Source of the DNA: Omphiscola glabra
Lineage: Eukaryota > Mollusca > Gastropoda > Lymnaeidae
DNA: 64,000 bases
Assembly (NCBI GenBank): GCA_964017045.1
Contig: OZ024798.1
Coordinates: forward strand, 28,758,347-28,822,346
Direction: 5' to 3'
Position numbers and translations under genes: made by a program. Of this stretch, positions 37,965 through 48,016 are shown piece after piece; position 1 is the stretch's first letter; each line of letters begins with the position of its first letter. The notes under the pieces are model-generated. The model saw only the letters and a program-made list of their open reading frames with translations. It did not search any database and was not told where the DNA came from.

Positions 37965-38495
37965 TGTCGTACTAATAGGTCTAAACTGAGCAAATCTCAA
38001 GTTGATGGTCTTGAGTTCAATCCCCACCAAAGCCCAGTCAAGCAAAAACATCACCAGCACCCCATGGGACTCGTTAACCTTGGACGGCAACTCATCTAAG
38101 AGATGGGACTCGTTAACCTTGGACGGCAACTCATCTAAGAGATGGGACTCTGTTATCCTTGGACGGCAACTCATCTAAGAGATGGGACTCGTTAACCTTG
38201 GACGGCAACTCATCTAAGAGATGGGACTCGTTAACCTTGGACGGCAACTCATCTAAGAGATGGGACTCGTTAACCTTGGAAGGCAACTCATCTAAGAGAT
38301 GGGACTCGTTAACCTTGGACGGCAACTCATCTAAGAGATGGGACTCGTTAACCTTGGACGGCAACTCATCTAAGAGATGGGACTCGTTAACCTTGGACGG
38401 CAACTAATCTAAGAGATGGGACTTGTTAACCTTGGACGGCAACTCATTTAAGAGAAGGAAACTCTGAATTCAAACCCGGAGATGGAGTCCCGAAG
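37965..38495 (+). mobile_element. SINE copy with internally expanded minisatellite
   Basis: Shares with 23145-23436 the head (GGTCTAAACTGAGCAAATCT, GAGTTCAATCCCC), the spacer ACATCACCAGCACCCC and the post-core AAACTCTGAATTCAAACCCG. The single 39-bp core of the other copy is here replaced by ten tandem units. The 3' end beyond about 38495 is different sequence. Confidence 0.85.
38064..38455 (+). repeat. 39-bp minisatellite inside a SINE, ten units
   Basis: Unit ATGGGACTCGTTAACCTTGG continuing ACGGCAACTCATCTAAGAG, 39 bp. Ten units fill 392 bp with few changes (CTGTTATCC near 38150, AAGGCAAC near 38280, CAACTAATC near 38402). As 39 is divisible by three, frames stay open on both strands; these are not genes. 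Confidence 0.95.
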
Positions 38496-39277
38496 GCGGA
38501 TAACATTGATACAATGTATCATTCCGACGACTCCTGCGACGCCACTAGTGCCAAGCTGTATCATCCACACGATGTTCCCTTGGGTTGTCCAGCGGCGTTG
38601 AGAGAGGCGATTTGCTGTTGGAACCAGCTTATAATCCTAGAAGAATAATCCCAGGCCTTGTGGATTTCTACCTGCGAATTCCACACCATCGTCACCTTGT
38701 GACGGAAGGATGCCAGCGCTCATAGGTGTCTGTCGGGCCTTATAGACAAAGGGGCCTCATTATTTTCACGTTGGAGTATACCTATTATTAGATCAGTTAA
38801 AAACTAAAATTCAAGAGGAGAAAAAGATTAAATCTAGCAGTAGCTGTACTCAATCCATATTATTTCTTTGTAACATCTGTATCCGTCTCAGCAGCTTAAC
38901 GTTATCGCTGTATGTGTCGAGGCGATTAAAAAAAATACAGCCGTTTGACTTTTGGGCTAGGTCCAGCGGTGTATTGCCAAATTCGTAACAAAGGGTTCGC
39001 AGTTAGTATGGCACCTTATGCCATATCGGTCACCGCCACAGTCAGTCAAATTACGATTAGGGGATCTGGCGTCTGGGCCCACGAAGCTCTTTCAGCGGAG
39101 TTTCGGGTCCATCCGCCAGGGCATTTTTAAGTGTTTGAAGTCAAATGGAGCAAGTTTTTCTATTTCTTTTTTGTTTCGTAAGAAGTCTTTAAAATAGTAT
39201 TTTTAGTACATAACTTCTTTGAACCAACGGTTCGCACGAACCTGACCGAACCGGCTCCAAACCACCGCTGGCTAGGT

Positions 39278-39423
39278 CAGTGGTCGACAAACTCATGAGT
39301 CAAAAGAGCAACAAAAAAATATCAGCAGCAGAACGATCACAATTTTTTAGAGAAAAATTTCTTTTTAAGAACCTGTCACGAACCATGTTTTTCGGATTTA
39401 TGGCCGCTATTTGCCGACCACTG
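39278..39423. mobile_element. hAT short element, CAGTGGTCGRC ends, copy 1
   Basis: Ends CAGTGGTCGACAAACTCATG and GCCGACCACTG. Flanks GGCTAGGT (39270-39277) and GGCTTGGT (39424-39431) form an 8-bp duplication with one mismatch. Non-coding. Confidence 0.8.
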
Positions 39424-39638
39424 GGCTTGGTCGTTTGAATTACTTATAACTACCTTTACTCCAGCTCGCTCTACGGCTATGACTCGTGGACCCCTACGCG
39501 AGCCACCAGCGGAAATGTAAGATTAAGATTTTGCTTCAAATTTATTTTTGGATGCATTATTTTGTTTTACTATTTATTACAGTGCGTTCAAAAAGAAATT
39601 TGACGAAAATTTTAACGTGTGAACTGAAAAAAAGATTC

Positions 39639-39713
39639 GACCAAATTTCCGTTGATCAAATTTCCGTCGATCAATTTTCCGTCGACGAAATTTCTTTCGA
39701 TCAAATTTCCGGT
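39639..39713. repeat. 15-bp tandem repeat, five units
   Basis: Units of GATCAAATTTCCGTC with small changes; in one frame this gives a repeated D-Q-I-S-V. It is a short local array with no sign of a real gene around it. Confidence 0.85.
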
Positions 39714-39939
39714 AACCGGTCGCGACTCGTCTCCACTTACACACTACACAAGCACGATGAAAAAATAAAACTAATCACAACGTCATGATTCTTGACGAAT
39801 AAGATAGTACAAAGATCGGTCGGCTTTCTTTGAACTTGAGACAGGTGGTGTGATGGATTTGCTCATCTCACAAATATAGCTATGTCTTGCTTTAACTATG
39901 ACGTGGAAACTAAGAAGAACTATTAAAAAAAATATTGAA

Positions 39940-40057
39940 AATAAAATCCCGGGATTATCGAAAATCCCGGTTTTCATAAATCCAATCCCGGTATTTTCGA
40001 GCATGAATTATGGTCCGGTATTTTCGAAATTCGGGATCCCGGTTTGCGACCCCTAAT
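39940..40057. mobile_element. Probable hAT terminal fragment
   Basis: Rich in CCCGG-type inverted motifs (AATCCCGGGATTATCG, TATTTTCGAAATTCGGGATC) and ending GGTTTGCGACCCCTAA, which looks like one terminus of a hAT element. No matching second end was found. Confidence 0.4.
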
Positions 40058-40292
40058 GGCAACTTTATGACGAGAATTCCTACAAAACATTGCGTGATAT
40101 TTTTACAGCATTCGAGATAAAAATCTGCTGTTAATGCTATTGTTAAACTGTCAGAATTTCATGATTATTGTAGAATTTTTCAATCAATGTACATATTTTC
40201 TGCAGATTCCCCCCCCTCCCTCCGGGGCCATACGCACGCGTGCGCGAAACCTCCAAAATCGTGCGTACGTATTTAATGGATGGCCCCTAAAG

Positions 40293-40481
40293 CAGCGGCG
40301 TAGCTAGAGTGTTTGGCGCCCGGGGACAAGATTCATTTTAAAGCGCCCTCTTTTCATTTTTTTCAAATCTCAAACCCATTGTTTTCATCAATAAAATAAT
40401 ACCAAAGCACATTTTGGAGCCCCTAACTAGCTGGCGCCAGGGTACATCTGTACCCCCTGCCCCCCCTAAGCTACCCCTCTG
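40293..40481 (+). mobile_element. CAGAGGCGTAGC short element, copy 2, with exact target duplication
   Basis: Ends CAGCGGCGTAGC and GCTACCCCTCTG; CCCTAAAG on both sides (40285-40292, 40482-40489) is a perfect 8-bp duplication, which places the family in hAT. The body contains GGCGCCCGGGGACAAG and TCATCAATAAAATAATACCA. Confidence 0.9.
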
Positions 40482-40613
40482 CCCTAAAGTAAAGCCGTTC
40501 GGGCTGGTGAGTAGAGGAGTTAAACAGACTATACCGTCTGCTCCCCAGGTCGGACAGATGCTGCTAAATATTGCAAGGCACTTATTATTTGAGATGACGG
40601 GGGTTGGTATGAG

Positions 40614-40751
40614 CAGTGGCGTAACAACGGCTTGGCATTGGGGCAGTTGCCAAGGGCGCCGGCCTGCACCAGTTCAAAACGGCGCCACTAAATCTCTAAT
40701 TTTTAAATTTTTCAGTTTATCAAGGGCGTCAAAAACCCAGTTACGCCTCTG
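40614..40751 (+). mobile_element. CAGTGGCGTAAC short hAT element, copy 1
   Basis: Ends CAGTGGCGTAAC and GTTACGCCTCTG with a perfect 8-bp target duplication GGTATGAG (40606-40613, 40752-40759). The 138-bp body contains GGCTTGGCATTGGGGCAGTT and TCAAGGGCGTCAAAA. Confidence 0.92.
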
Positions 40752-41862
40752 GGTATGAGTGAGGTGAAGGCTTAAACATTGCAGATTTTTGAGGATCTCT
40801 TCCACAGTTGGTCCCTTGTTAAAGTCAATGTTAACCACATTGACATTACACTTGATAAAGTGAATGTTATTCCTATTAGACTATTGGTCAGGTCAAAGTA
40901 AATCATAATTGACAACTGCTGACCATAAGAAACAGAAAAATATTATATTACAAATTCAAAAAAGATAATTAATTAAATAGCAAAGGAGACTTTATTTAAA
41001 CTCAATTCACTTTCATTTAGGCCTACTTGACTCAAATAGCAATGGCTAATCTCATTTTAAATACATCAGGTGATAGGTGATGCGTTTGTTACATAGTTAA
41101 ATAAAATTTATACATTTGTTAACAAATATAAATTATTATAAAGCAACAACTTGAGGTTTTTATGATGTAGGTTTATTGTATGTACAACTAAAACAGCTAA
41201 GAAATATTTAAGCAAAATCTTTGACTTTACATACATGGAGTTTTGAGTCCTCCATTGGCATAAACAACAAGCCCACCATTTATTTCAAGGCTGCAACTAG
41301 ATCATAAGAAGATTTGTAGCTAACAAAACTTTATACAGCCACATTTCTTTGATAATATAATGGACCAGATTTTTATTAGCTTACAAAGATTTCAATAATA
41401 AGACCTATAGATAATTAAATCATCATAATTGTCATCATAATTATTGGTACAGTTTTCAATATTCACAAGAAAAAAAAATTTATTCAATTCTTGATGATTG
41501 TGCTGTCCGTAAAATAAATCTTATTTTTTTTAAAATAATAATTTAAAATTAGGAGACATAGGTTGGATTAATCTACACATGCAGTGAACACAAATAGCTT
41601 AACAAATCATCCAATTACGCAATTGAAAAAAAAAATGCTAAAAATATAAATTGATTTTGAGGACAGAATCTAGAATATTAAAACAAAATTTGTGAGATTA
41701 TTTCAAGCCATACACTAAATATTTGTAAAGTAAAAAAGAACAAAATACTTTTTTTGGCTCTTATCCACAATAGGGGACTTTGCTGCTTAAATTCAATATA
41801 ATTTTTTGAGTTTGTGTACAATTTCTCACTGAATCACTTCAAAACCAACCAACCAAACACAC

Positions 41863-43024
41863 TTATGATATCTTCTCCTTCACAACAATTTTGTCATCAA
41901 CTTTCACTCTCAGGCCCAGCATAGTGTCATCGTCTTTCAATAAAACTCCTTTGTAAAACCACTCTTGGAACTCTGGTTTAACCTTGATCTGTTGAATTGT
42001 TTAAAAGAATGAATTACAAATAGGAATTAACACAATTATACATTCAGCAAAATGAACCTATAGGCAAATGCAGAAAGGAAGCTCAATCTCTGGTTTAAAT
42101 GCAGAATGATTTAGTTAATAAATTATGAATGACTGTCTTCATATCAATGTCTTAACAACATTACTTTGACTTTGTCCATGAGTATTTGAACACAGTCTGA
42201 AACAGGTTTTTGAATAATACTTTGCAAATACTTATACTTAATTAATCCAAGCCCGAATAGATGGCCAGGATTGCGCAGACCACAACAGAACTAAAGAGGC
42301 TCAAGAAAATATGGGACGACAAAAACTTAGCCCCTAGCACTAAAATCAGGCTGATGTGCTCATTAATCCTCTCCATTTTCTTATATGCCTGTGAGTCTTG
42401 GACATTAACAGCAGAACTTGAAAGGAAAATAAAGGCGATGGAGATGAGATGTTTCAGATGCATTCTTGGCATCTGCTATAGAGACCATATCACTAATGAA
42501 CAAGTGAAAGAAAGGATTCTTCAAGCAATTGGGCAGTGCGATGACCTTCTGGTGTCTGTAAAAAAGTGCAAACTTGAGTGGTATGGCCACGTGACCAGAA
42601 AACAAGGGCTCGCCGAAGAAATCATGCAGGGCACAACTAGAGGAGGAAGAAGAAGAGGAAGACAGACAAAAAGATGGTAAGATAACATCAAAGAGTGGAC
42701 AGGATTAAAACTAGGCGATGCTATGCGTAGTGCAGAAGACCAAGAAGAATGGAGAAGGATAGTTATCATGTCACCTGTGGCGCCCCAACGGTCCAAGAAC
42801 CAAGGGACATGATGATGATACTTAATTAAGACTGATAAGTTACCTACCCTTGGTTCCATATCTTTTTTCAGCAACTTTATGGAAGAGACTAGTGGAAATT
42901 CTACTTTGAAAACTGAAGCTGTGCCGTGATGACCATGTTGAAGTATAAGTTCTAGTGAAACAAAACCAGAAATTTCCCTAGGGCCCTCATCACCATCATA
43001 ATATGTAGAAGTAGAATAGCTCAT
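41863..43024 (-). CDS. Small ubiquitin-like protein, two exons, 100 aa
   Basis: Exon 1 is 43024-42848 (59 codons from ATG); exon 2 is 41988-41863 (41 codons plus TAA), joined in phase 0 through GTAGGT and a CAACAG acceptor. After an acidic head (YYDGDEGPREISG) the chain reads LELILQHG, VFKVEFP, SIKLLKKDMEPRIKVKPEFQ, EWFYKGVLLKDDDTMLGLRV and DDKIVVKEK. This order of strand, helix with lysines, the Q-x-x-x-F/Y-x-G-x-x-L-x-D step and final strand is that of a ubiquitin fold. There is no C-terminal Gly-Gly, so it is not an obvious conjugated modifier. I cannot name the family. The intron holds a retrotransposon tail on the opposite strand. Candidate AATAAA signals on the minus strand lie at 41279-41284 and 41172-41177. 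A missed extra exon is possible. Confidence 0.6.
42252..42812 (+). mobile_element. Non-LTR retrotransposon 3' tail in the ubiquitin-like gene intron
   Basis: A severely 5'-truncated copy. The frame carries the region after the catalytic domain: STKIRLMCSLILSIFLYACE, SWTLTAELERKIKAMEMRCF, LEWYGHVTRKQGLAEEIM and GGRRRGRQTKRW, then a stop with the relic DNIKEWTGLKLGDAM after it. It ends with ATGATGATGATA, like the 9.5-kb copy. It lies antisense in the single intron of the ubiquitin-like gene. Confidence 0.85.
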
Positions 43025-43314
43025 CTTTTCACAATTTGATTCTTAAAATTTAAAATAAAAGATGATGTGCATCTTGATGTATATTAAAAAGTTATTATAA
43101 AGATATATTCACACACAACAATTTATAATATATTAGGAGCCCTAGTAATGTATAGGCATCATTTATTTTTTATTTATAGTTACGGAGCCAGGGATATAGG
43201 GCCTACTAGTTACCAGTTGAGCACTATGTATTGAGTATAGGCTATGACTACAATGAGGAGACTTTAACTAGGGGCATATATATAGGCATTATAATATAGG
43301 TCTATTGTCTAGCT

Positions 43315-43519
43315 CAGCGGTTCTCAACCTTTGGCTCGTAATCCCTTTGGGGGTCGAACTACCCTTTCCCAGGTTCGCCTAAGACCATAGCCATAGGCAA
43401 ACACATATACTCTACAGTAATGAAGTAGCAACTAAAATGATTTTGTGCAGCAGCAACCTATTAATACAGTTGCCAACTGTATTAATAGGTTGCTGCATTA
43501 AGAAGACTGAGAACCACTG
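43315..43519. mobile_element. SPIN-like hAT short element, copy 2
   Basis: Ends CAGCGGTTCTCAACC and GAGAACCACTG, with a perfect target duplication GTCTAGCT (43307-43314, 43520-43527). The inside keeps GGGGGTCGAACTACCC and part of the CCTAAGACCAT motif, and holds a 47-bp palindrome. Confidence 0.85.
43450..43496. repeat. Perfect 47-bp palindrome (23-bp arms, 1-nt centre)
   Basis: GCAGCAACCTATTAATACAG TTG, a single C, then its exact reverse complement. Located inside SPIN-like copy 2 and not present in the other copies. Confidence 0.95.
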
Positions 43520-44464
43520 GTCTAGCTAGATGCATCCGATGGGCATCTGTAACGACTATGGCGATACCTAAAGCATAATACTCTGCCTTGTTTATAATTT
43601 CTATTAGTAGTTGGCCTCTTTCTTTAGGCATTTCTACTAATTACTAATGTTTTCATATTCATACTGATTCATAGTGAATCATAGTATCCAAGAAGATGAG
43701 GATTAGAATTAGATTAGAAAGTAAGAAATAAATAAATTAATATTAATAATAAGCCCAGTGACTAGAAGGGAGATGGCAAATTAATAATGTAGAAATAAAA
43801 CATAGTTTTCTATATAATATTAATAATACAGTCTATTTATATAGTATTATTTAATTTATAATTAAGACAATCAATTCTATAACTATAATAATAATAAGAT
43901 ATTAAGTAAGTCGTACCGTAAGTACATTCCTCTGCCTGTAGTTGGCTTTGGGCATATAATAATTATATATCATATCGGATCGTAACAGAGTTAAAGTCTA
44001 AAGTGGCTGCGGTCATGGTTATTTATTGTTATGTTAGACTTTTGTTTATTATTCTAAGACAAAAATGTTAAGTAAAGCCAAATTCGAAGTCTCCACCAAC
44101 CACTCTGACACAGTTCAGTTTAATAATTGTAATTGAACCTATGTAGTATTATGATGATGATGATAAGTATAGCATGCTGAATATGAATAATATGATTATG
44201 ATATTCGACTATTTGTTAAAGTTAAGTATTTGAACTATTTGTTGACGAAGCCTGTAGCCGGCTTGTCGAAGCAGTAGCGGGGCGTGACTTTTTGTAAATG
44301 TATTATTTAGTAAGCCAATACTAAGTCATTTATTATTCTTTTATTTTTTTAATGATAAATCCTACAGCCCACAGATAGTTTGTTTGTAGTACTAATTTGA
44401 ATATAAACACCGATCTAGTTATTCGGCGTTCACCTTATTGAGTGTGGGGAGGGGTGGATGTTTT

Positions 44465-44905
44465 GGCTGCACCTATTGGTACATTTGTACCAGAATTGAG
44501 AGGTTGGGATTAAAATACGATTTAAAATATTTTTGTTGGGTTTGTAAGACCAAATGAGGTATCAAATGAAAGATAATTGAATGTACTATACGTTTGTAAA
44601 CTTAATTTTTCATTTTAACTAAAATAAACTACTACAAATGACATCCCAATAGCATCAGTCAAAATGTACACGGACACGCAGCGCCCCCTTTCGGACACGG
44701 GACACATTAAACTCAATGCTATTCAAATGTCATTTGTGGTAGTTTATTTTAGTTAAAATGAAGAATTAAGATTTCAAACGTATAATACATTCAATTATCT
44801 TTCATTTGATACCTCATTTTGTCTTACAAGCCCATAAAAATATTTTAAATCGTTTTTTAATCCCAACCTCTCAATTCTGGTACAAATGTACCAATAGCCA
44901 CTTCG
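44465..44905. mobile_element. Foldback (long inverted repeat) element with 9-bp target duplication
   Basis: Two arms of about 190 bp run from GGTACATTTGTACCAGAATT on the left to AATTCTGGTACAAATGTACC on the right, with a short loop around ACGCAGCGCCCCCTTTCGG. The arms are nearly identical (a few differences by eye). GGATGTTTT flanks both ends (44456-44464, 44906-44914). A 9-bp duplication with long terminal inverted repeats is typical of Mutator-like elements. There is no coding capacity. The element class is inferred from structure only. Confidence 0.8.
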
Positions 44906-45472
44906 GGATGTTTTACTACTTATACGGCTGGTGGCTTATTTTTTATGACAGATTTCTTTGGGTATAAAATGAAGATATGGACATAAAAAAAATTACTTTC
45001 TTACCTATAAAAATGTAGTAAAAACTTCAATATTTTCGTAAGTAGTCCAGACTAGTTTTTTTTATTTTTTATTTATTTGCATTTTCAATACAATCAACAT
45101 TGGGGAGGTGGAACAAAACATACCCCCAACCCCACCACCAAAAAAAAAAAAAGGCCCTCCAACTAACTTTACGCCCTCGTAGAAGATGCCTTAAAATTAG
45201 GGACTTCCAAATGTTCAATCATATCCCTTTGAAAGTATGAATTTATGAATAAAACTGAAGAGGTTCTTCACAAACTTCTGCATGATTAGAGATTATTCTC
45301 ATCGGCGGAGCTAGATAGGGTTGGTAGCCGCCCGCCGGTCAAGTTTTTTTTGTCACACCCTATCAGGAATAAAGACTCTGCAGTTGACCAAAAATGCCGC
45401 TACTCAATATGAAGAAAAACGTGCAGCCCGGGGTGAGTCCCCCTTCCGCATGCCCCTTCCCACGTCACTGAT

Positions 45473-45665
45473 CAGAGGTGTAGCTAGAGAGTTTGGCGCC
45501 CGGGGACAAGGTTCATTTTAAAGCGCCCTCTTTTCCTTTTTTTCAACTCTCAAACCCATTATTTTCATCAATAAAATAATACCAAAGCACATTTTGGCGC
45601 CCATAACTAACTGGCGCCCGGGTACATCTGTACCCCCTGCCCCCCCCCCTTACGCTACGCCTCTG
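45473..45665 (+). mobile_element. CAGAGGCGTAGC short element, copy 3
   Basis: Ends CAGAGGTGTAGC and GCTACGCCTCTG; same orientation as and closely similar to 40293-40481. The flanks show ATCAC-type similarity but no clean octamer. Confidence 0.8.
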
Positions 45666-46887
45666 ATCACTCTGACTAATGGAGTCAAGATGGGAAACTT
45701 AATTGACAGTAGGCCTACATACATTGTTCCTATCTTTGTGTGTCCAGTCATTTCATTAATATTATTCATTATAATAATAATAATAATGGCAGGTCTATGT
45801 AGGCTAAGCATCTTCAAATACATTTGTTTTTAATAGAGTGAAAATTAATAGAGTATAGAAAAAGTGATGTACAAATATCAGTGACCTGTCTTACATTTAA
45901 GAAGCCATTTTTAATTTTGTTATTTCATATTAATGCCTATATTATTACAAAAGATTATTTAAATTATTATGATTTAAAATTATAAAACAACACAAACAAA
46001 AACTTAATTCCTATGTTGCATTGAGGTCTTTTCTTGATCATCAAATTCCAATGGCATATCATCAACTCACGCCACGAATTTCAAGAGTTTTAGTAGGCCT
46101 GCTTTTAAGAAATGTATTTTTAAATTTACAAGTGGACTGCCGATAGGCTACCTGAGCTAATATTAAAGGGACTGTGAATTCTTTGATTTCACTATATTCC
46201 ATTTCCCTTTTATGTGTCACATTGTTGTGTGTGTGGTTTTTTTTTGTGGGGGGTGGGGGTGGGGCGGGGCAAGACTTTTTAAAACTAAAAGTGTGGGTGG
46301 GTAGGGGGCCTAACTGCAATAAAACTGATAAATTATTTGTATAAACATAAACACTTGACTTAAACAAATATCAAGTTTTGGTAGTCTATATTAGGGTTAC
46401 TAATTCGTATGTAAGAGATTAGTATTTTTAGTAGGCCTATAGAATGAACTGATTGGTAGTCACTTGATTTAATTTAAAACCTCAAAATTCTAAGTTGACT
46501 GCCATCAATGAGTCTCTATCTATGCCCAGACCAAGTGACATCATACATTTAAAGTTAATCTAAATAGTCTAATATAAAGATTATCCCTATCTTCACGACA
46601 GGTAGAGAGAGATATTATCAATTTATTATACATTTAGAAATATATATTTTTTAAAAAGAAAGACATTTAATACTTTCATCTGGCATAATTCACGTAGTTG
46701 TAACAGAGACATCGGCGATAGTCGTAGATAATGCTATTGATGATTGTTAGCTGCTGAGCTAAATTCAAAACCGCTTTAACACTTCGGGAAAATCCACAAT
46801 AGAAATATTGATACGTGGTTTACCCATAATTACATTTCCTCACCCTGTTATTAACAGTGTTAAGTGTAGTTCACAACTGCTTGAAAT
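45666..46887. other. No gene seen: intergenic AT-rich
   Basis: No recognisable protein in either strand. It contains a G/T-rich stretch at about 46220-46310 and several G runs. Confidence 0.5.
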
Positions 46888-47047
46888 CAGTGGCGAGTGA
46901 AGGGGTCGGTTTGACCCGATGGCACTTTTCCCCTGACATTGAGGGGCGGTATTTTCGGCCGCCTAGAGTTTTTTTTCCGTGGAAGTGTGAGGGGCACCAC
47001 TAAAGCTTGAACCACCCGGGGCGGCAATAGCCCTGACTACTCCACTG
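46888..47047. mobile_element. hAT short element, CAGTGGCGAGTG ends
   Basis: Ends CAGTGGCGAGTGAAGGGGTC and ACTACTCCACTG. Flanks CTTGAAAT (46880-46887) and CTTGAAAC (47048-47055) give an 8-bp duplication with one mismatch. 160 bp, non-coding, distinct from the CAGTGGCGTAAC family. Confidence 0.8.
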
Positions 47048-47819
47048 CTTGAAACAATCGAATTTCAAACTGGTTACACACAAAACAAAACGCACATAGT
47101 TTGCCTCCATTACAGCACCCCACAAAAAAAATAAAACAAATATTTTAGGCCTATAAAGCTCGTCAGTTGAAATCGACCATGACCACCTTAATCATCTTAC
47201 TTACATGATTATTGTGAACTGTGACAAATACGATGTCCACAAATGTTAAACAAATGAATCAAAGAGTTAAACTCGGTTTAATGATTAATTATAACCTGTC
47301 TTAATTTTAGTATCTTTTTCTTTCTTTTGGCGTCGAGTTCAACAAGTGCACAGTGATCCTCATCAACTTTAATCTAAACTTTGTGCCATTCACGTTTGTT
47401 GTTGTTGTTGCCCTCACCGTATTGTGTTTAAAATTAATAAAATTGAACAACTTTCAAGTGTTCATTTTCCCCACGGCCTATTTTGGCGTAAGATTGTCTA
47501 TAAATAAAACCGTCAAGTTAATTTGTTACATTCGTCTCCTATCTTAATTCGGTACATTTTTTAGCATAAAGCTGAACAAAATTTATTAACAAAAGAAAAT
47601 TGTTCCTATTAAATTCGGTGTATAAATGCCATGTAATTGTTATGTCTCAAGACATTGAGACTATTTAATGACAATACTTTGAATTTGTTGATGATTTTAA
47701 AAAGAAAAAGCCTTTCCGGTTTACCTATTTAACAAACGGCATAACTATTTGGTTTAGAATTGGACGCAAATAATTATTAATAATAATCTTCTTTTTGATT
47801 TTTAAAATCATTCAGTGAC

Positions 47820-48016
47820 TGTGGTGGTCGGAAAATCGCGACTAGCGAGCCGCACGCGGTTCTCTGGTGACCTGAGTGCGGCTCGGCCAGGTGGCCACAA
47901 ATCGGCTTTTGACTCCGAAAAACGTGGTTCTTGAAAAGAAATTTGGCTCTCAAAATTTTTTAATCGTCCTGTTGCTGATTTTTGGCTCTTGTGACTAATG
48001 AGTTTGTCGACCATTG
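47820..48016. mobile_element. hAT short element, CAGTGGTCGRC family, copy 2
   Basis: The right part (CTCTTGTGACTAATGAGTTT then GTCGACCATTG) is the reverse complement of the left part of the 39278 copy. The left end reads GTGGTGGTCGG; the exact boundary and target duplication are unclear. It is longer, with a CG-rich insertion (GAGCCGCACGCGG). Confidence 0.65.

Noticed and set aside
38131..38407. Repetitive open frames on both strands with a 13-residue period
   Set aside because: Explained by the 39-bp SINE-derived minisatellite.
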